Origin: Arthrobacter sp. DNA4
Lineage (GTDB): Bacteria; Actinomycetota; Actinomycetes; Actinomycetales; Micrococcaceae
Reading direction: 5' to 3'
Assembly: GCF_024362385.1 (NCBI RefSeq)
Contig: NZ_CP101466.1
Span: 1,302,001 to 1,366,000 of the forward strand
Length of the DNA: 64,000 nucleotides
In this document: positions 18,631 to 27,497 of the stretch, in pieces
Numbering within the stretch: the stretch's first letter is position 1
Layout of the letters: each line of letters opens with the position of its first letter
Program-made: the position numbers and the translations under genes
Notes under the pieces: model-generated
The model's database searches: none
Told to the model about the DNA's origin: nothing
Seen by the model: the letters and a program-made list of their open reading frames with translations, nothing else

Positions 18631-19607
18631 GCTCCGAGGAAAGGCACGCGGGCTCCAGCAGTGTGGAGGAGCAGTTGGCCCAGGACAGCACAGGCCAGGA
18701 CAGTACGGTTCAGGACGGTTCGGCGGCCCCCGTCGCGCCGGAGCTGGACATCGAGGCCCTCGCCGAAGCAGGAGTGGACCAGGAATTGGCCGAGAAAGTG
18801 GCCCCGGACCGCGATATCGCGGTCAAGGTGGGCGACAACATTGTCGAGGTGCAGAACCTGACCATCAAGTTCGGCGGCCTGGTGGCACTGGACAACATCA
18901 GCTTCAACATCAAGCGTGGCGAGATCCTGGGCCTCATCGGGCCCAACGGCGCCGGCAAGACCACGTGCTTCAATGCGATGACCGGCGTGTACAAGCCCAC
19001 CAGCGGAAAAGTGGTGCTGGAGGGGCAGGTCCTGAACGGCATCAAGCAGCACAAGATCACCCGGCTGGGCCTGTCCCGCACGTTCCAGAACATCCGCCTG
19101 TTCGGGGAAATGACAGCCCTGGAGAACGTGGTGGTGGGCCTGGACGCGCGGCACCGGACCAGCGTGGGCGGAGCACTGCTTCGCCTGCCCACCCACATCA
19201 AGGAGGAAAAGTCTGCCATTGAGCGCGGCATGGCCCTGCTGGACTTCGTGGGCATCGGCAGCCATGCGCATGTCCTGTCCCGGCAACTGCCGTACGGCTA
19301 CCAGCGGCGGCTTGAGATTGCGCGTGCCTTGGCCACTGATCCAAAGGTCCTCTGCCTGGACGAGCCGGCTGCCGGCTTCAACCCGGCCGAAAAAGAGGAA
19401 CTGATGGCGCTGATCCGCACCATCAGGGATGAGGGCTACACCGTGCTGCTGATCGAGCACGACATGAAGCTGGTCATGGGTGTGACAGACCGGATTGTCG
19501 TACTGGAATTCGGGAAGAAGATCGCGGACGGACTGCCGCGGGAGATCCGCGAAGACCCGCGTGTTATTGCTGCTTACCTAGGGGAGCCTGAAGATGACGT
19601 TGCTTGA
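18627..19607 (+). CDS. livG: Branched-chain amino acid ABC transporter ATPase LivG
   Basis: Nucleotide-binding subunit, 326 residues. Walker A 'GPNGAGKTT', the LivG-type signature 'LPYGYQRRLEIARAL' in place of LSGGQ, Walker B 'VLCLDEPAAGFNP' and the H-loop 'LIEHDMKLVMG' are all present. It is unusual in having about 70 extra residues before the ATPase domain, acidic and rich in Ser, Gln and Asp; LivG proteins normally begin close to the first beta strand. The ATG overlaps livM, and there is no good internal start, so the extension looks genuine. Confidence 0.93.
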   Translation: MSSEERHAGSSSVEEQLAQDSTGQDSTVQDGSAAPVAPELDIEALAEAGVDQELAEKVAPDRDIAVKVGDNIVEVQNLTIKFGGLVALDNISFNIKRGEILGLIGPNGAGKTTCFNAMTGVYKPTSGKVVLEGQVLNGIKQHKITRLGLSRTFQNIRLFGEMTALENVVVGLDARHRTSVGGALLRLPTHIKEEKSAIERGMALLDFVGIGSHAHVLSRQLPYGYQRRLEIARALATDPKVLCLDEPAAGFNPAEKEELMALIRTIRDEGYTVLLIEHDMKLVMGVTDRIVVLEFGKKIADGLPREIREDPRVIAAYLGEPEDDVA

Positions 19608-20307
19608 ACTTGAGGGAGTGTCCGTCCACTACGGCCGCATCCAGGCCCTGCGGGACATCTCCTTCACCGTCGACGAAGGCGAAGTGGTGGCGCTGATCGG
19701 TGCCAACGGTGCCGGCAAGACCACCACCATGCGGACCATCTCGGGCCTGCTGAACTGCTCCGAAGGCAGGATCACTTTCGAGGGCCAGGACATCACCAAG
19801 ATGAAGGCCCACATCCGCGTGGTGCACGGAATCTCCCAGGCCCCCGAAGGGCGCGGCATCTTCCCGGGGATGACCGTCATGGAAAACCTCGACATGGGAA
19901 CGTTCGGGCGCAAAGACAGAAGCGGCGTAGCGAAGGACCTGGACCGCGTCTTCGACCTGTTTCCGCGGCTGAAAGAGCGGGAAAAACAGTTCGGCGGCAC
20001 GATGTCCGGCGGTGAGCAGCAGATGCTGGCCATCGGCCGGGCTCTCATGTCCAATCCGAGACTGCTGCTGCTCGACGAGCCCTCCATGGGCCTCGCCCCA
20101 CAGTTCATCCGCCAGATTTTCAAGATCATCAAGGAAATCAACAACCAGGGCACCACGGTCCTGGTGGTGGAGCAGAACGCCAACCAGGCTCTGGCCGGGG
20201 CGCACCGCGCCTTTGTGCTGGAGACGGGGGAGATCACCCACAGCGGCACGGGCAAGGAACTGTTGGAAGATCCCACCGTCAAGGAGGCCTACCTGGGCGT
20301 GGGTTAG
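19594..20307 (+). CDS. livF: Branched-chain amino acid ABC transporter ATPase LivF
   Basis: Second nucleotide-binding subunit, 237 residues, normal length. Walker A 'GANGAGKTTTMRTISGL', the LivF feature 'GISQAPEGRGIFPGMTVMEN', signature 'MSGGEQQMLAIGRAL' and Walker B 'LLLLDEPSMGLAP'. It overlaps the end of livG by 14 nt and closes the operon. Confidence 0.95.
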   Translation: MTLLELEGVSVHYGRIQALRDISFTVDEGEVVALIGANGAGKTTTMRTISGLLNCSEGRITFEGQDITKMKAHIRVVHGISQAPEGRGIFPGMTVMENLDMGTFGRKDRSGVAKDLDRVFDLFPRLKEREKQFGGTMSGGEQQMLAIGRALMSNPRLLLLDEPSMGLAPQFIRQIFKIIKEINNQGTTVLVVEQNANQALAGAHRAFVLETGEITHSGTGKELLEDPTVKEAYLGVG

Positions 20308-20315
20308 TTCCCGGT

Positions 20316-20370
20316 GGGGCCCGGTGCGTCCAGGGGCGCAACGGTCACGGTTCGGTTGCAACCGGGCCCC
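20316..20370 (+). terminator. Inverted repeat after livF, possible terminator
   Basis: GGGGCCCGGT (20316-20325) pairs with ACCGGGCCCC (20361-20370) around a 35-nt loop; no T run, so only a weak terminator call. Confidence 0.4.
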
Positions 20371-20372
20371 TT

Positions 20373-20399
20373 GGGAACTTTCCCGGCGGCCCCCGCGTG
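20373..20399 (+). promoter_or_regulatory. Candidate extracytoplasmic-stress promoter of the BI-1 gene
   Basis: GGGAACT (20373-20379), 16 nt, then CGTG (20396-20399) resembles the GGGAACY-N16-CGTT promoters of SigE/SigH-type ECF factors in actinobacteria. A housekeeping-like TAGCGT (20408-20413) is also present. Confidence 0.35.
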
Positions 20400-20456
20400 G
20401 GAATTGGTAGCGTAACAACAAGCTCATCACCCACCCCACAATGGAGGAATCCCGCA

Positions 20457-21371
20457 ATGGCACTTGGCGGCAACCCGATCTTCAACGGAAAGAGTTTCCG
20501 TGGAGCCACCCAGGCACCGCCTGTACCGCAGGCCCCTTATGGCGCTCCCTATGGCCAGCAGCCCTACGGCCAGCAACCGTATGGCCAGCAGCCCTACGGC
20601 CAGCAGGGCTGGGGCACGCAGCCCCAGAGCATGACTGACGAACAGCTCCGGCAGATGTACAGCCAGCCCTCGGCTGGCCCCGCCGACACCGGCCGGATGA
20701 CGTTCGACGACGTCATCATGAAGACCGCCGCATGCCTCGGCGCCGTGGTGGTGGGCGCTGCCATCACCCTCACGGTGGCGCAGCAGCTGGCCTCCATGCT
20801 GATGATCGTCGGAGCCTTGGGCGGCTTCGTCCTGGCCCTCGTGAACACGTTCAAGAAGCAGCCTTCACCGGCACTGATCCTGGCCTACGCGGCATTGGAA
20901 GGTCTCTTCCTCGGCGGCCTGACCCGGATCCTGGACGGCATGTTCCCCGGCGTCGGGCTGCAGGCCGTGATCGGCACGCTCTCGGTGTTCGCTGTGACCC
21001 TGCTGCTGTTCAAGAGCGGCAAGGTCCGCGCCACCCCGAAGGCCATGCGGTTCTTCATGATCGCCATCATCGGCTACGCCGTGTTCTCCCTGGTCAACAT
21101 GGTGATGATGTGGACCGGCGTCCTGCAGCAACCCTTCGGCATGCGCAGCATTGAGATCTTCGGCATCCCGCTGGGCGTCTTCATCGGCCTGTTGGCCATC
21201 GGCCTCGCCGCCTTCTCGCTGATCATGGACTTCACCAGCATCGAGGAGGGCGTCCGCAATGGTGCCCCGCAGCGCTTCTCCTGGACGGCCGCCTTCGGCC
21301 TGACCGTCACGCTGGTCTGGCTCTACGTGGAGATCATCCGCCTGCTGGCCATCCTGCGCGGCGACGACTAG
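20457..21371 (+). CDS. Bax inhibitor-1/YccA family membrane protein
   Basis: Multi-pass protein of the BI-1 (TMBIM) family; in bacteria linked to membrane protease control or calcium leak, not defined for actinobacteria. 304 residues: a cytoplasmic N-terminus of about 85 residues with four PYGQQ repeats, then seven helices beginning 'AACLGAVVVGAAITLTVAQQ', with 'LILAYAALEGLFLGGLTRI' and the final 'MDFTSIEEGVRNGAPQ', which holds the family's conserved acidic loop. Start chosen by GGAGGA 8 nt upstream; an in-frame start 60 nt earlier has no such site. Confidence 0.9.
   Translation: MALGGNPIFNGKSFRGATQAPPVPQAPYGAPYGQQPYGQQPYGQQPYGQQGWGTQPQSMTDEQLRQMYSQPSAGPADTGRMTFDDVIMKTAACLGAVVVGAAITLTVAQQLASMLMIVGALGGFVLALVNTFKKQPSPALILAYAALEGLFLGGLTRILDGMFPGVGLQAVIGTLSVFAVTLLLFKSGKVRATPKAMRFFMIAIIGYAVFSLVNMVMMWTGVLQQPFGMRSIEIFGIPLGVFIGLLAIGLAAFSLIMDFTSIEEGVRNGAPQRFSWTAAFGLTVTLVWLYVEIIRLLAILRGDD
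20547..20606 (+). repeat. Four tandem 15-bp repeats encoding PYGQQ
   Basis: Four in-frame 15-nt units inside the BI-1 gene differ only at third codon positions, so the peptide repeat is being kept while the DNA drifts. Confidence 0.9.
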
Positions 21372-21396
21372 GCACACCGGCAACTTCCGCCGTCGT

Positions 21397-21450
21397 ACGT
21401 TAACCAACCGTGGGCCCCACCAAACTGGTGGGGCCCACGGCCGTTAACGT
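21397..21450. terminator. Bidirectional hairpin terminator between BI-1 gene and galK
   Basis: Perfect 15-bp inner stem (21408-21422 with 21426-21440, 3-nt loop) flanked by a perfect 8-bp outer stem ACGTTAAC/GTTAACGT (21397-21404 with 21443-21450). Serves both convergent genes. Confidence 0.85.
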
Positions 21451-21472
21451 GCCCCTGACGGACCGCGCCTGC

Positions 21473-22660
21473 CTAGGCGATCCGCATGGCGCCGGCGGCG
21501 GGGGAGACGGTGAAGATCTCAGGCGCCGCGAAGCCGGCGTCGGCAAAAGCCCCGGCGACAGCGTCACGCACCTTCTGTTCCGCGTCCACCGGCGTCAGGG
21601 CAATTGCCGCCCCGCCGAAGCCGCCGCCCGTCATGCGTGCGCCGATGGCGCCGTTGGCACGGGAGGTGTCCACGGCCAGGTCCAGTTCCGGGCACGAGAT
21701 TTCGAAGTCGTCGCGCATGGAGGCGTGGCTGGCGTCCAGCAGCGGGCCGATGGCGCCGGGACCGGGGCCGCCCAGCAGCTCCACGGTCTGGAGCACCCGG
21801 TTGTTCTCGGTGACCACGTGCCGCACGCGACGGAACGTGACCTCGTCCAGCAGCCCGCTGGCTTCCTCAAGGTCCGCCACATCCAGGTCCCGAAGGGCCT
21901 TCACCCCCATGACCTCCGCGCCCAGCTCGCAGGATGCCCGCCGCGAGGCGTAGCCCCCGTCGGCGTGGGAGTGCGACACCTTGGTGTCGATCACCAGGAG
22001 CACCAGGCCGGCGGGTCCGGTCTCAAACGGAACCAGGCGCGCCGTCTGGTCCCGGCAGTCCAGGAACACTGCGTGGCCTTTTGACCCGCGCAGGGATGCG
22101 GACTGGTCCATGATGCCGGTGGGTGCCCCGACGAAGTCATTCTCAGCCCGCTGGGTTGCCAGCACCATGTCCTCGGCCTCCAGCCCGGCGCCCGTGAGGT
22201 CGTTCAGTGCGGTAATGACGGCACATTCAATGGCGTGCGACGACGACAGGCCGGCGCCGAGCGGAACGTTTGAGTCCAGGAGCAGGTCCAGCCCGGGGAC
22301 GTCGATCCCCCGTTGCCGCAGCGCCCACACGACGCCCAGGGGGTACTTGGTCCAGCCCTTTGCCGTTCCCGGCTGCAGGGCTTCGAGTTTGGTGCTGACC
22401 ACCCCCTGGTCGCCGTACGTGGACAGCAGCCGCATGGTGGCGTCCTGCCGCACGGCGACGGCCACCCGCGCGGTGCGGTCGATGGCGAAGGGCAGGACGA
22501 AGCCTTCGTTGTAGTCCGTGTGTTCGCCGATGAGATTGACCCGGCCGGGCGCCTGCCACACGCCGTCGGGAGCGCTGCCGAACTCCTGCTCAAAGCGGGC
22601 GCCCAGGTCCTGCGGTGTGGCAACTGCGGCCTGGTTGTTGTCCTGGTTCCGGGTGGTCAC
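21473..22660 (-). CDS. galK: Galactokinase
   Basis: GHMP-family kinase that phosphorylates alpha-D-galactose at C1, second step of the Leloir pathway. 395 residues. Signature 'APGRVNLIGEHTDYN', ATP loop 'VPLGAGLSSSHAIECA' (P-x-x-x-G-L-S-S-S), catalytic region 'FVGAPTGIMDQSAS' and C-terminal 'GARMTGGGFGGAAIAL' are all there. The GTG start overlaps the galT stop (GTGA), so the kinase is made from a galT-galK transcript. Confidence 0.95.
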   Translation of the reverse strand: MTTRNQDNNQAAVATPQDLGARFEQEFGSAPDGVWQAPGRVNLIGEHTDYNEGFVLPFAIDRTARVAVAVRQDATMRLLSTYGDQGVVSTKLEALQPGTAKGWTKYPLGVVWALRQRGIDVPGLDLLLDSNVPLGAGLSSSHAIECAVITALNDLTGAGLEAEDMVLATQRAENDFVGAPTGIMDQSASLRGSKGHAVFLDCRDQTARLVPFETGPAGLVLLVIDTKVSHSHADGGYASRRASCELGAEVMGVKALRDLDVADLEEASGLLDEVTFRRVRHVVTENNRVLQTVELLGGPGPGAIGPLLDASHASMRDDFEISCPELDLAVDTSRANGAIGARMTGGGFGGAAIALTPVDAEQKVRDAVAGAFADAGFAAPEIFTVSPAAGAMRIA

Positions 22661-23814
22661 GCGGAGGCTCCTTCCGGGGTGGCTGCGAGGGCGGCAGCAG
22701 GCGTGGACGACGGCGGGACGGCAACATTGCGGAGCCGTTCCGCCACGCTTTCGGGAGTGGTGTCATTGATGAAAGCGCCCATGGCTGCCTCCGACCCGGC
22801 CAGATACTTCAGCTTGTCGGCTGCCCTGCGAGGGGAGGTCAGCTGCAGGTGGAGGTATCCCGCCGGCCGCAGGACGTCATCCAGCGGGGCTTGGTGCCAT
22901 GCGGAGATGTACGGAGTGGGCGTGGGGTACAGGGCGTCGACCCGCTTGAGCAGGTCCAGGTAGACATGCGCCAACTCATCCTTTTCTTCCCCGCCCAGGG
23001 CGGCGAGGTCGGCGACCTGGCGGTGCGGCACCAGGTGGATTTCCAGGGGCCACCGGGCTGCGAAGGGCACGTAGGCGCTGAAGTGCGTCCCTTCCAGCAC
23101 CATCCTGCTGCCGTCCTCCCGCTCGGCGCGCAGCAACGAACCGGTCAGGGTGTCCCTGCCGTCCCTTGCGTCGTAGTACTTCCGGGCCGCCGCACCCAGG
23201 ACGCCGGCGCGGGGCGTGACGTAGGGGTAGGCGTAGATTTGCCCGTGCGGGTGGTGCAGCGTAACGCCGATGTCGGCGCCGCGGTTTTCGAACGGGAAGA
23301 CTTGCTTGACCCCCGCCATGGCACTGAGGGCAGCGGTGCGCTGCGACCAGGCTTCAATCACGGTCCGGGACCGCTCCTGGCTCAGCCCGCTGAAGGATCC
23401 GGTGTGGTCCGGGGTGAACGACACCACCTCGCAGCGGCCGTACGCAGGGCCCTTCGTTCCCCATCCGGCATGCTCAGGGACCGGCCCCAGCGCCGGTCCC
23501 AGGGAGGGGAACCGGTTCTCGAAGACCACCACGTCATAGTCCGCGGCAGGAATCTCGGAAGCATTCCCGGGAGTGGTGGGACAGATGGGGCACTGGTCTG
23601 CCGGCGGAAGGTGGGTGCGGGCCTGGCGGTGGGCGGCAACGGCTACCCATTCGTCCGTCAGCTCATCGAAGCGGACCTCGCCCGGTTCCCCCCGCGGCGG
23701 CAGGCCGCGGTGGTCGGTGGTGAGGTTGCCGGTGCGCGGGGTGCTGGTGCCGGCGTCATCGAAATAAATCAGCTCCCGGCCGTCGGAGAGTCTGGTGCTG
23801 GTAATCCCTGTCAT
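22657..23814 (-). CDS. galT: Galactose-1-phosphate uridylyltransferase
   Basis: HIT-superfamily enzyme exchanging UMP between UDP-glucose and galactose 1-phosphate. 385 residues. The active-site H-x-H is in 'TLHHPHGQIYAYP', zinc-type cysteines in 'CPICP', and 'FENRFPSL' and 'EIHLVPHRQVADL' are family blocks. The ATG is taken as start; an in-frame TTG 18 nt upstream is possible, and neither has a clear Shine-Dalgarno. UDP-galactose 4-epimerase is not in the window. Confidence 0.93.
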   Translation of the reverse strand: MTGITSTRLSDGRELIYFDDAGTSTPRTGNLTTDHRGLPPRGEPGEVRFDELTDEWVAVAAHRQARTHLPPADQCPICPTTPGNASEIPAADYDVVVFENRFPSLGPALGPVPEHAGWGTKGPAYGRCEVVSFTPDHTGSFSGLSQERSRTVIEAWSQRTAALSAMAGVKQVFPFENRGADIGVTLHHPHGQIYAYPYVTPRAGVLGAAARKYYDARDGRDTLTGSLLRAEREDGSRMVLEGTHFSAYVPFAARWPLEIHLVPHRQVADLAALGGEEKDELAHVYLDLLKRVDALYPTPTPYISAWHQAPLDDVLRPAGYLHLQLTSPRRAADKLKYLAGSEAAMGAFINDTTPESVAERLRNVAVPPSSTPAAALAATPEGASA

Positions 23815-23843
23815 GCAAAAAGTGTGGCACAAGCGATCAGAAA

Positions 23844-23915
23844 AGAATAGTTAACAACAAAAAGTAACATGACGAGGGATGGAGGTGTGGCGCCGCCCGT
23901 TATACGGTAATCCCC
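23844..23915. promoter_or_regulatory. Divergent promoter region between galT and the epimerase gene
   Basis: AT-rich for this genome. On the minus strand TATTCT (23849-23844) is a probable -10 for galT; on the plus strand TACGGT (23903-23908) lies 7 nt before the epimerase ATG, predicting a leaderless mRNA. GTTAACAACAAAAAGTAAC between them, with GTTA/TAAC ends, may bind a shared regulator. Confidence 0.45.
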
Positions 23916-24872
23916 ATGACTGCCTCTTCCCCACAGGAAACCTCCCTTGCATCCACCCGGGCCTGCGCCACCGGCCGGCAATATGAACTGCGCCGGGGTG
24001 ATGCCGTGGCCGTGGTCACCGAGCTCGCGGCCGGGCTGCGCTCGTTCAGCCGGGGCGGGGTCCTGCTGACCGAGACCTACGGGGACGATGAGATCTCCCC
24101 GGGTGGGGCCGGCATCACGCTCGCCCCCTGGGCCAACAGGGTGGAGGACGGGCAATGGTTCCTCGACGGCAGGAAACAGCAGCTGGACATCACCGAGGTG
24201 TCCCGCAACAACGCCAGCCACGGCCTGCTTCGAAACGCAGGCTATGCCCTGGTGGGGGAGTCCCCGCACGCCGTGGCGCTGGAAGCGGTCGTCTTCCCGC
24301 AGCACGGCTACCCCTTTCTGGTGCGGCACCGGGTGGACTACCAGCTGTCCGAAGACCTCGGGCTGCGCGTCCGGCAGACCCTCACCAATGACGGGACGGC
24401 GGCAGCGCCTTTCGTCCTCGGCGCGCACCCCTACCTGCGGGTGGGTGACACTCCGGTCGAGGAACTGAAGCTGACAGTTGCCGCCGATACCCGGCTGGTG
24501 ACCGATGAGCGCTTGATTCCGCGCAGTTCGGCCCCTGTCGACGGGGACGTTGACTTCCGTCCAGGCCGGCACGTCGCGGACCTTGCCGTGGACGTGGCCC
24601 TGACGGACCTCCGCTTTGAGGGCGGCGTGGCCCGGCACATCCTTGCAGCGGGTGACGGCAGTGCGGTGTCGCTGTGGCAGGACGAATCCTGCCGGTACGT
24701 CCACATCTACGTGAGCACCGTGTATCCAGGCCGGACCCGGGCCGTGGCGGTGGAGCCAATGACGGGGCTTACCAACGCCTTCAACTCCGGTGACGGCCTC
24801 CGGTGGCTGCCTGCCGGGGAGTCCTTCAGCATGGAATGGGGGATCGACTACACACCCGGCGCGGGCCGGTAG
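23916..24872 (+). CDS. Aldose 1-epimerase family protein
   Basis: GalM-like mutarotase that interconverts sugar anomers and so feeds alpha-galactose to GalK. 318 residues with 'SPGGAGITLAPWANRVEDG' (sugar-binding Arg and Asn), 'NNASHGLLRNAGY' (His), 'LGAHPYLRVG' (His) and 'AVEPMTGLTNAFNSGDGL' (catalytic Glu). Divergent from galT-galK and clearly part of the same locus. The exact sugar is inferred from neighbours. Confidence 0.9.
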   Translation: MTASSPQETSLASTRACATGRQYELRRGDAVAVVTELAAGLRSFSRGGVLLTETYGDDEISPGGAGITLAPWANRVEDGQWFLDGRKQQLDITEVSRNNASHGLLRNAGYALVGESPHAVALEAVVFPQHGYPFLVRHRVDYQLSEDLGLRVRQTLTNDGTAAAPFVLGAHPYLRVGDTPVEELKLTVAADTRLVTDERLIPRSSAPVDGDVDFRPGRHVADLAVDVALTDLRFEGGVARHILAAGDGSAVSLWQDESCRYVHIYVSTVYPGRTRAVAVEPMTGLTNAFNSGDGLRWLPAGESFSMEWGIDYTPGAGR

Positions 24873-24935
24873 TTTGCATTGGGCCACCGCTGGGGAAGTA
24901 TTGGGATATGACGCCAAAAGAGGACGACGTTACCC

Positions 24936-26249
24936 TTGCCCACCCAGCACCGGTCCAACCGGCTCCCGCCGCGCCGCCGCGGCCGCACCCTGAGGGTCCT
25001 GACGGACCGTGAGCTGGACAAGGACATACCGTACGGCATCCGCATCGCAGCTTCCTGGTCGTGGCGGCTCGGCCTGATCCTCCTGATGGCGGGAACGCTG
25101 GTGTGGCTGCTCAGCCACATCACCCTCCTGATCATTCCGATCATGGTGGCCGCACTCCTCGCCGGTCTGCTGAGCCCGGTCACGGCATGGCTGAAGCGGC
25201 GGGGGCTTCCCGCGGGACTGGCCGTCGCAGTGACAGTCCTTGGCTTCATCGGCGTTATCGCCGGTGCACTGGCCCTGGTGGGCAGGCAACTTGTGGTCGG
25301 TTTCGGCGAACTGTATTCCCAGGCGCTTGAGGGCGTCCGGCAGGTCCAGGACTGGCTGTCCGCCGGGCCTCTGCACCTGACCGCCGCACAGATCGACCAG
25401 TACATCAAGGAAGCCACCGACGCGCTGCAGAACAACAGCAGCAGCATCCTTAGCGGCGCCCTGTCCTTCGGCAGCACCGCCGGTCACTTCGCCGCCGGCA
25501 TGCTCCTCTCCCTGTTCATCCTCATCTTCTTCCTCCTGGAAGGTGACCGGATCTGGGCGTTCCTGGTCAGGATGCTTCCCCGGAAGGCCCGGGCGGCGAC
25601 GTTCGGTGCAGGCCGCAAGGGCTGGGCGTCCATGGTCAGCTACGCCCGCATCCAGATGTTTGTCGCGGCTGTCGACGCGCTTGGCATCGGCGTTGGCGCC
25701 GCCATCATCGGTGTCCCGCTGGCGCTTCCCCTGGGCGTGCTGGTGTTCCTCGGCTCCTTCATCCCCGTGGTAGGTGCCCTTTTGACGGGCGTCGTCGCCA
25801 TTCTGCTGGCCCTGGTGGCCAACGGCCCCATCAACGCCCTGATCATGCTGGCCATCGTCCTGCTGGTCCAGCAGCTTGAAGGCCACATCCTGCAACCCCT
25901 GGTCATGGGCAAGGCAGTATCGCTGCATCCGGTGGCAGTCATCCTCAGCGTTGCGGCCGGCTCCTACCTCGCCGGGATCCCCGGCGCGCTGTTCTCCGTG
26001 CCCATCCTGGCCGTAGCAAACTCGGCTGTTCGCTACATCGCCGCCAGAACGTGGGAACATGAACAGGTGCCGGTAATTGCCGGGAAGCCCATTACGGCCG
26101 GAGCGGGCGGGGACAACACCATCGAGGACGTTGAGCCGCCGTCTGCACCTGGTTCGGGGCGGGACGCGGCGTCCGGCACCCCAGCTGAACACCGTGATGC
26201 CCGTGCTTCCTCCCCGGAAGGCGCCGGAGCAGAACCCAAAGGAGAGTAG
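24936..26249 (+). CDS. AI-2E family transporter (PerM-like)
   Basis: Membrane protein of the AI-2E/PerM family; members export small molecules or act as Na+/H+ antiporters, and real quorum-signal export is shown for few. About eight helices with the family's central 'LSLFILIFFLLEGDRIW' and C-terminal 'GLVVQQLEGHILQPLVMGK'-like block (here 'LLVQQLEGHILQPLVMGKAV'). The long C-terminal tail is polar. The start is doubtful: this frame only offers a TTG and an Arg-rich N-terminus, whereas another frame beginning with ATG at 24908 gives a more natural Pro/Ala leader that stops at 25012, just where this frame becomes convincing. Confidence 0.83.
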   Translation: MPTQHRSNRLPPRRRGRTLRVLTDRELDKDIPYGIRIAASWSWRLGLILLMAGTLVWLLSHITLLIIPIMVAALLAGLLSPVTAWLKRRGLPAGLAVAVTVLGFIGVIAGALALVGRQLVVGFGELYSQALEGVRQVQDWLSAGPLHLTAAQIDQYIKEATDALQNNSSSILSGALSFGSTAGHFAAGMLLSLFILIFFLLEGDRIWAFLVRMLPRKARAATFGAGRKGWASMVSYARIQMFVAAVDALGIGVGAAIIGVPLALPLGVLVFLGSFIPVVGALLTGVVAILLALVANGPINALIMLAIVLLVQQLEGHILQPLVMGKAVSLHPVAVILSVAAGSYLAGIPGALFSVPILAVANSAVRYIAARTWEHEQVPVIAGKPITAGAGGDNTIEDVEPPSAPGSGRDAASGTPAEHRDARASSPEGAGAEPKGE

Positions 26250-26252
26250 TCC

Positions 26253-27489
26253 GTGAAGATCCTTGAAACCCTTCCCGTCACACTGGACGATGTCCTTGAG
26301 GCGCAGAAGCTGCTTGACGGGATCATTGCGCGCACGCCCGTGGAATCGTCCCGGGCGCTGGGGGGCATGGTGGGCGGGGACGTCCATTTCAAATGCGAAA
26401 ACCTGCAGCGCGCCGGCTCGTTCAAGGTCCGCGGTGCCTACGTCCGGATGGCCCGGCTCTCGCCGGAAGAGAAAAACGGGGCGTGGTGGCGGCGTCGGTA
26501 GCAACCACGCACAGGGCGTTGCCGTTGCCGCCAAAAGCCTTGGCATCAAGGCCCGGATCTACATGCCGCTGGGCGTAGCGCTGCCCAAGCTTGCCGCCAC
26601 CCGCAGCCACGGTGCCGAAGTCATCCTCCACGGGCACAACGTGGACGAGGCGCTCGCTGAAGCCCAGCGCTACAGCGATGAAACCGGCATGGTCTTCGTC
26701 CATCCGTTCGACAATGTGGATGTGGTGGCAGGCCAGGGGACCGTGGGCCTGGAAATCCTTGAGCAGGTTCCCAACGTTGACACAGTCCTCATGGGCGTGG
26801 GCGGCGGCGGGCTCCTTGCGGGGGTCGCCGTCGCCATCAAGGCCCGCGCAAGGGAACTCGGCCGGGAGATCCGCATTATCGGCGTCCAGGCGGAGAACGC
26901 CGCCGCGTACCCGCCCTCGCTTGCCGCTGACGCCCTGGTACCGCTGAAGCGGGTCTCCACCATGGCGGACGGCATTGCCGTCGGACGCCCGGGACAGCTG
27001 CCGTTCAGCATCATCCGCGAGCTGGTGGATGACGTGGTCACCGTCAGCGAGGACTCTCTGGCCCGAGCGCTGATCTTCCTGCTCGAGCGGGCCAAGATGG
27101 TGGTGGAACCGGCCGGGGCAGTGGGCGTGGCAGCACTCATGGACGGCAAGATCGAGAACCCGGGATCCACGGTGGTGGTCCTCTCCGGCGGAAACATCGA
27201 CCCCATGCTGATGCTCAAGGTCATCCAGCGCGGCCTCTCCGCCGCCGGGCGCTACATGACCGTGCGGATGATGCTTGATGACCGCCCCGGCTCCCTGGCA
27301 ACCATTGCCCGCATCATCGCCGAAAATGATGCCAACGTCACCGGCCTGGACCACACCCGGGTGGGGGGATCCATCAGCATGGGCGATGTCTCGATCACCG
27401 TGAACCTGGAGACCAAGGGCCACCAGCACGGTGAGCAGGTCCTCAGTGCCCTCCGTGCCGAGGGTTTCCAGCCGATCGTTGTGCACTAG
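26253..27489 (+). pseudogene. ilvA: Threonine dehydratase with ACT domain, broken by two -1 frameshifts
   Basis: PLP enzyme that deaminates threonine to 2-oxobutanoate, the entry to isoleucine synthesis (or threonine breakdown). About 412 residues when repaired. The N-terminal part carries the PLP lysine motif 'CENLQRAGSFKVRGA'; the C-terminal part has 'VGGGGLLAGVAVAIK' and a regulatory ACT domain ('RMMLDDRPGSLATIARIIAE'). Between 26470 and 26505 two single bases are missing and the S-A-G-N-H-A-Q-G loop is garbled, so translation would end at 26501. AAGGAG precedes the GTG. Catabolic tdcB-type and biosynthetic ilvA-type cannot be separated with certainty; sequence error is plausible. Confidence 0.85.
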
Positions 27490-27497
27490 GACCGGCC

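Noticed and set aside
20547..20606. Possible CRISPR or minisatellite
   Set aside because: Repeats are contiguous, in frame and vary only at wobble positions: a protein repeat, not an array with spacers.
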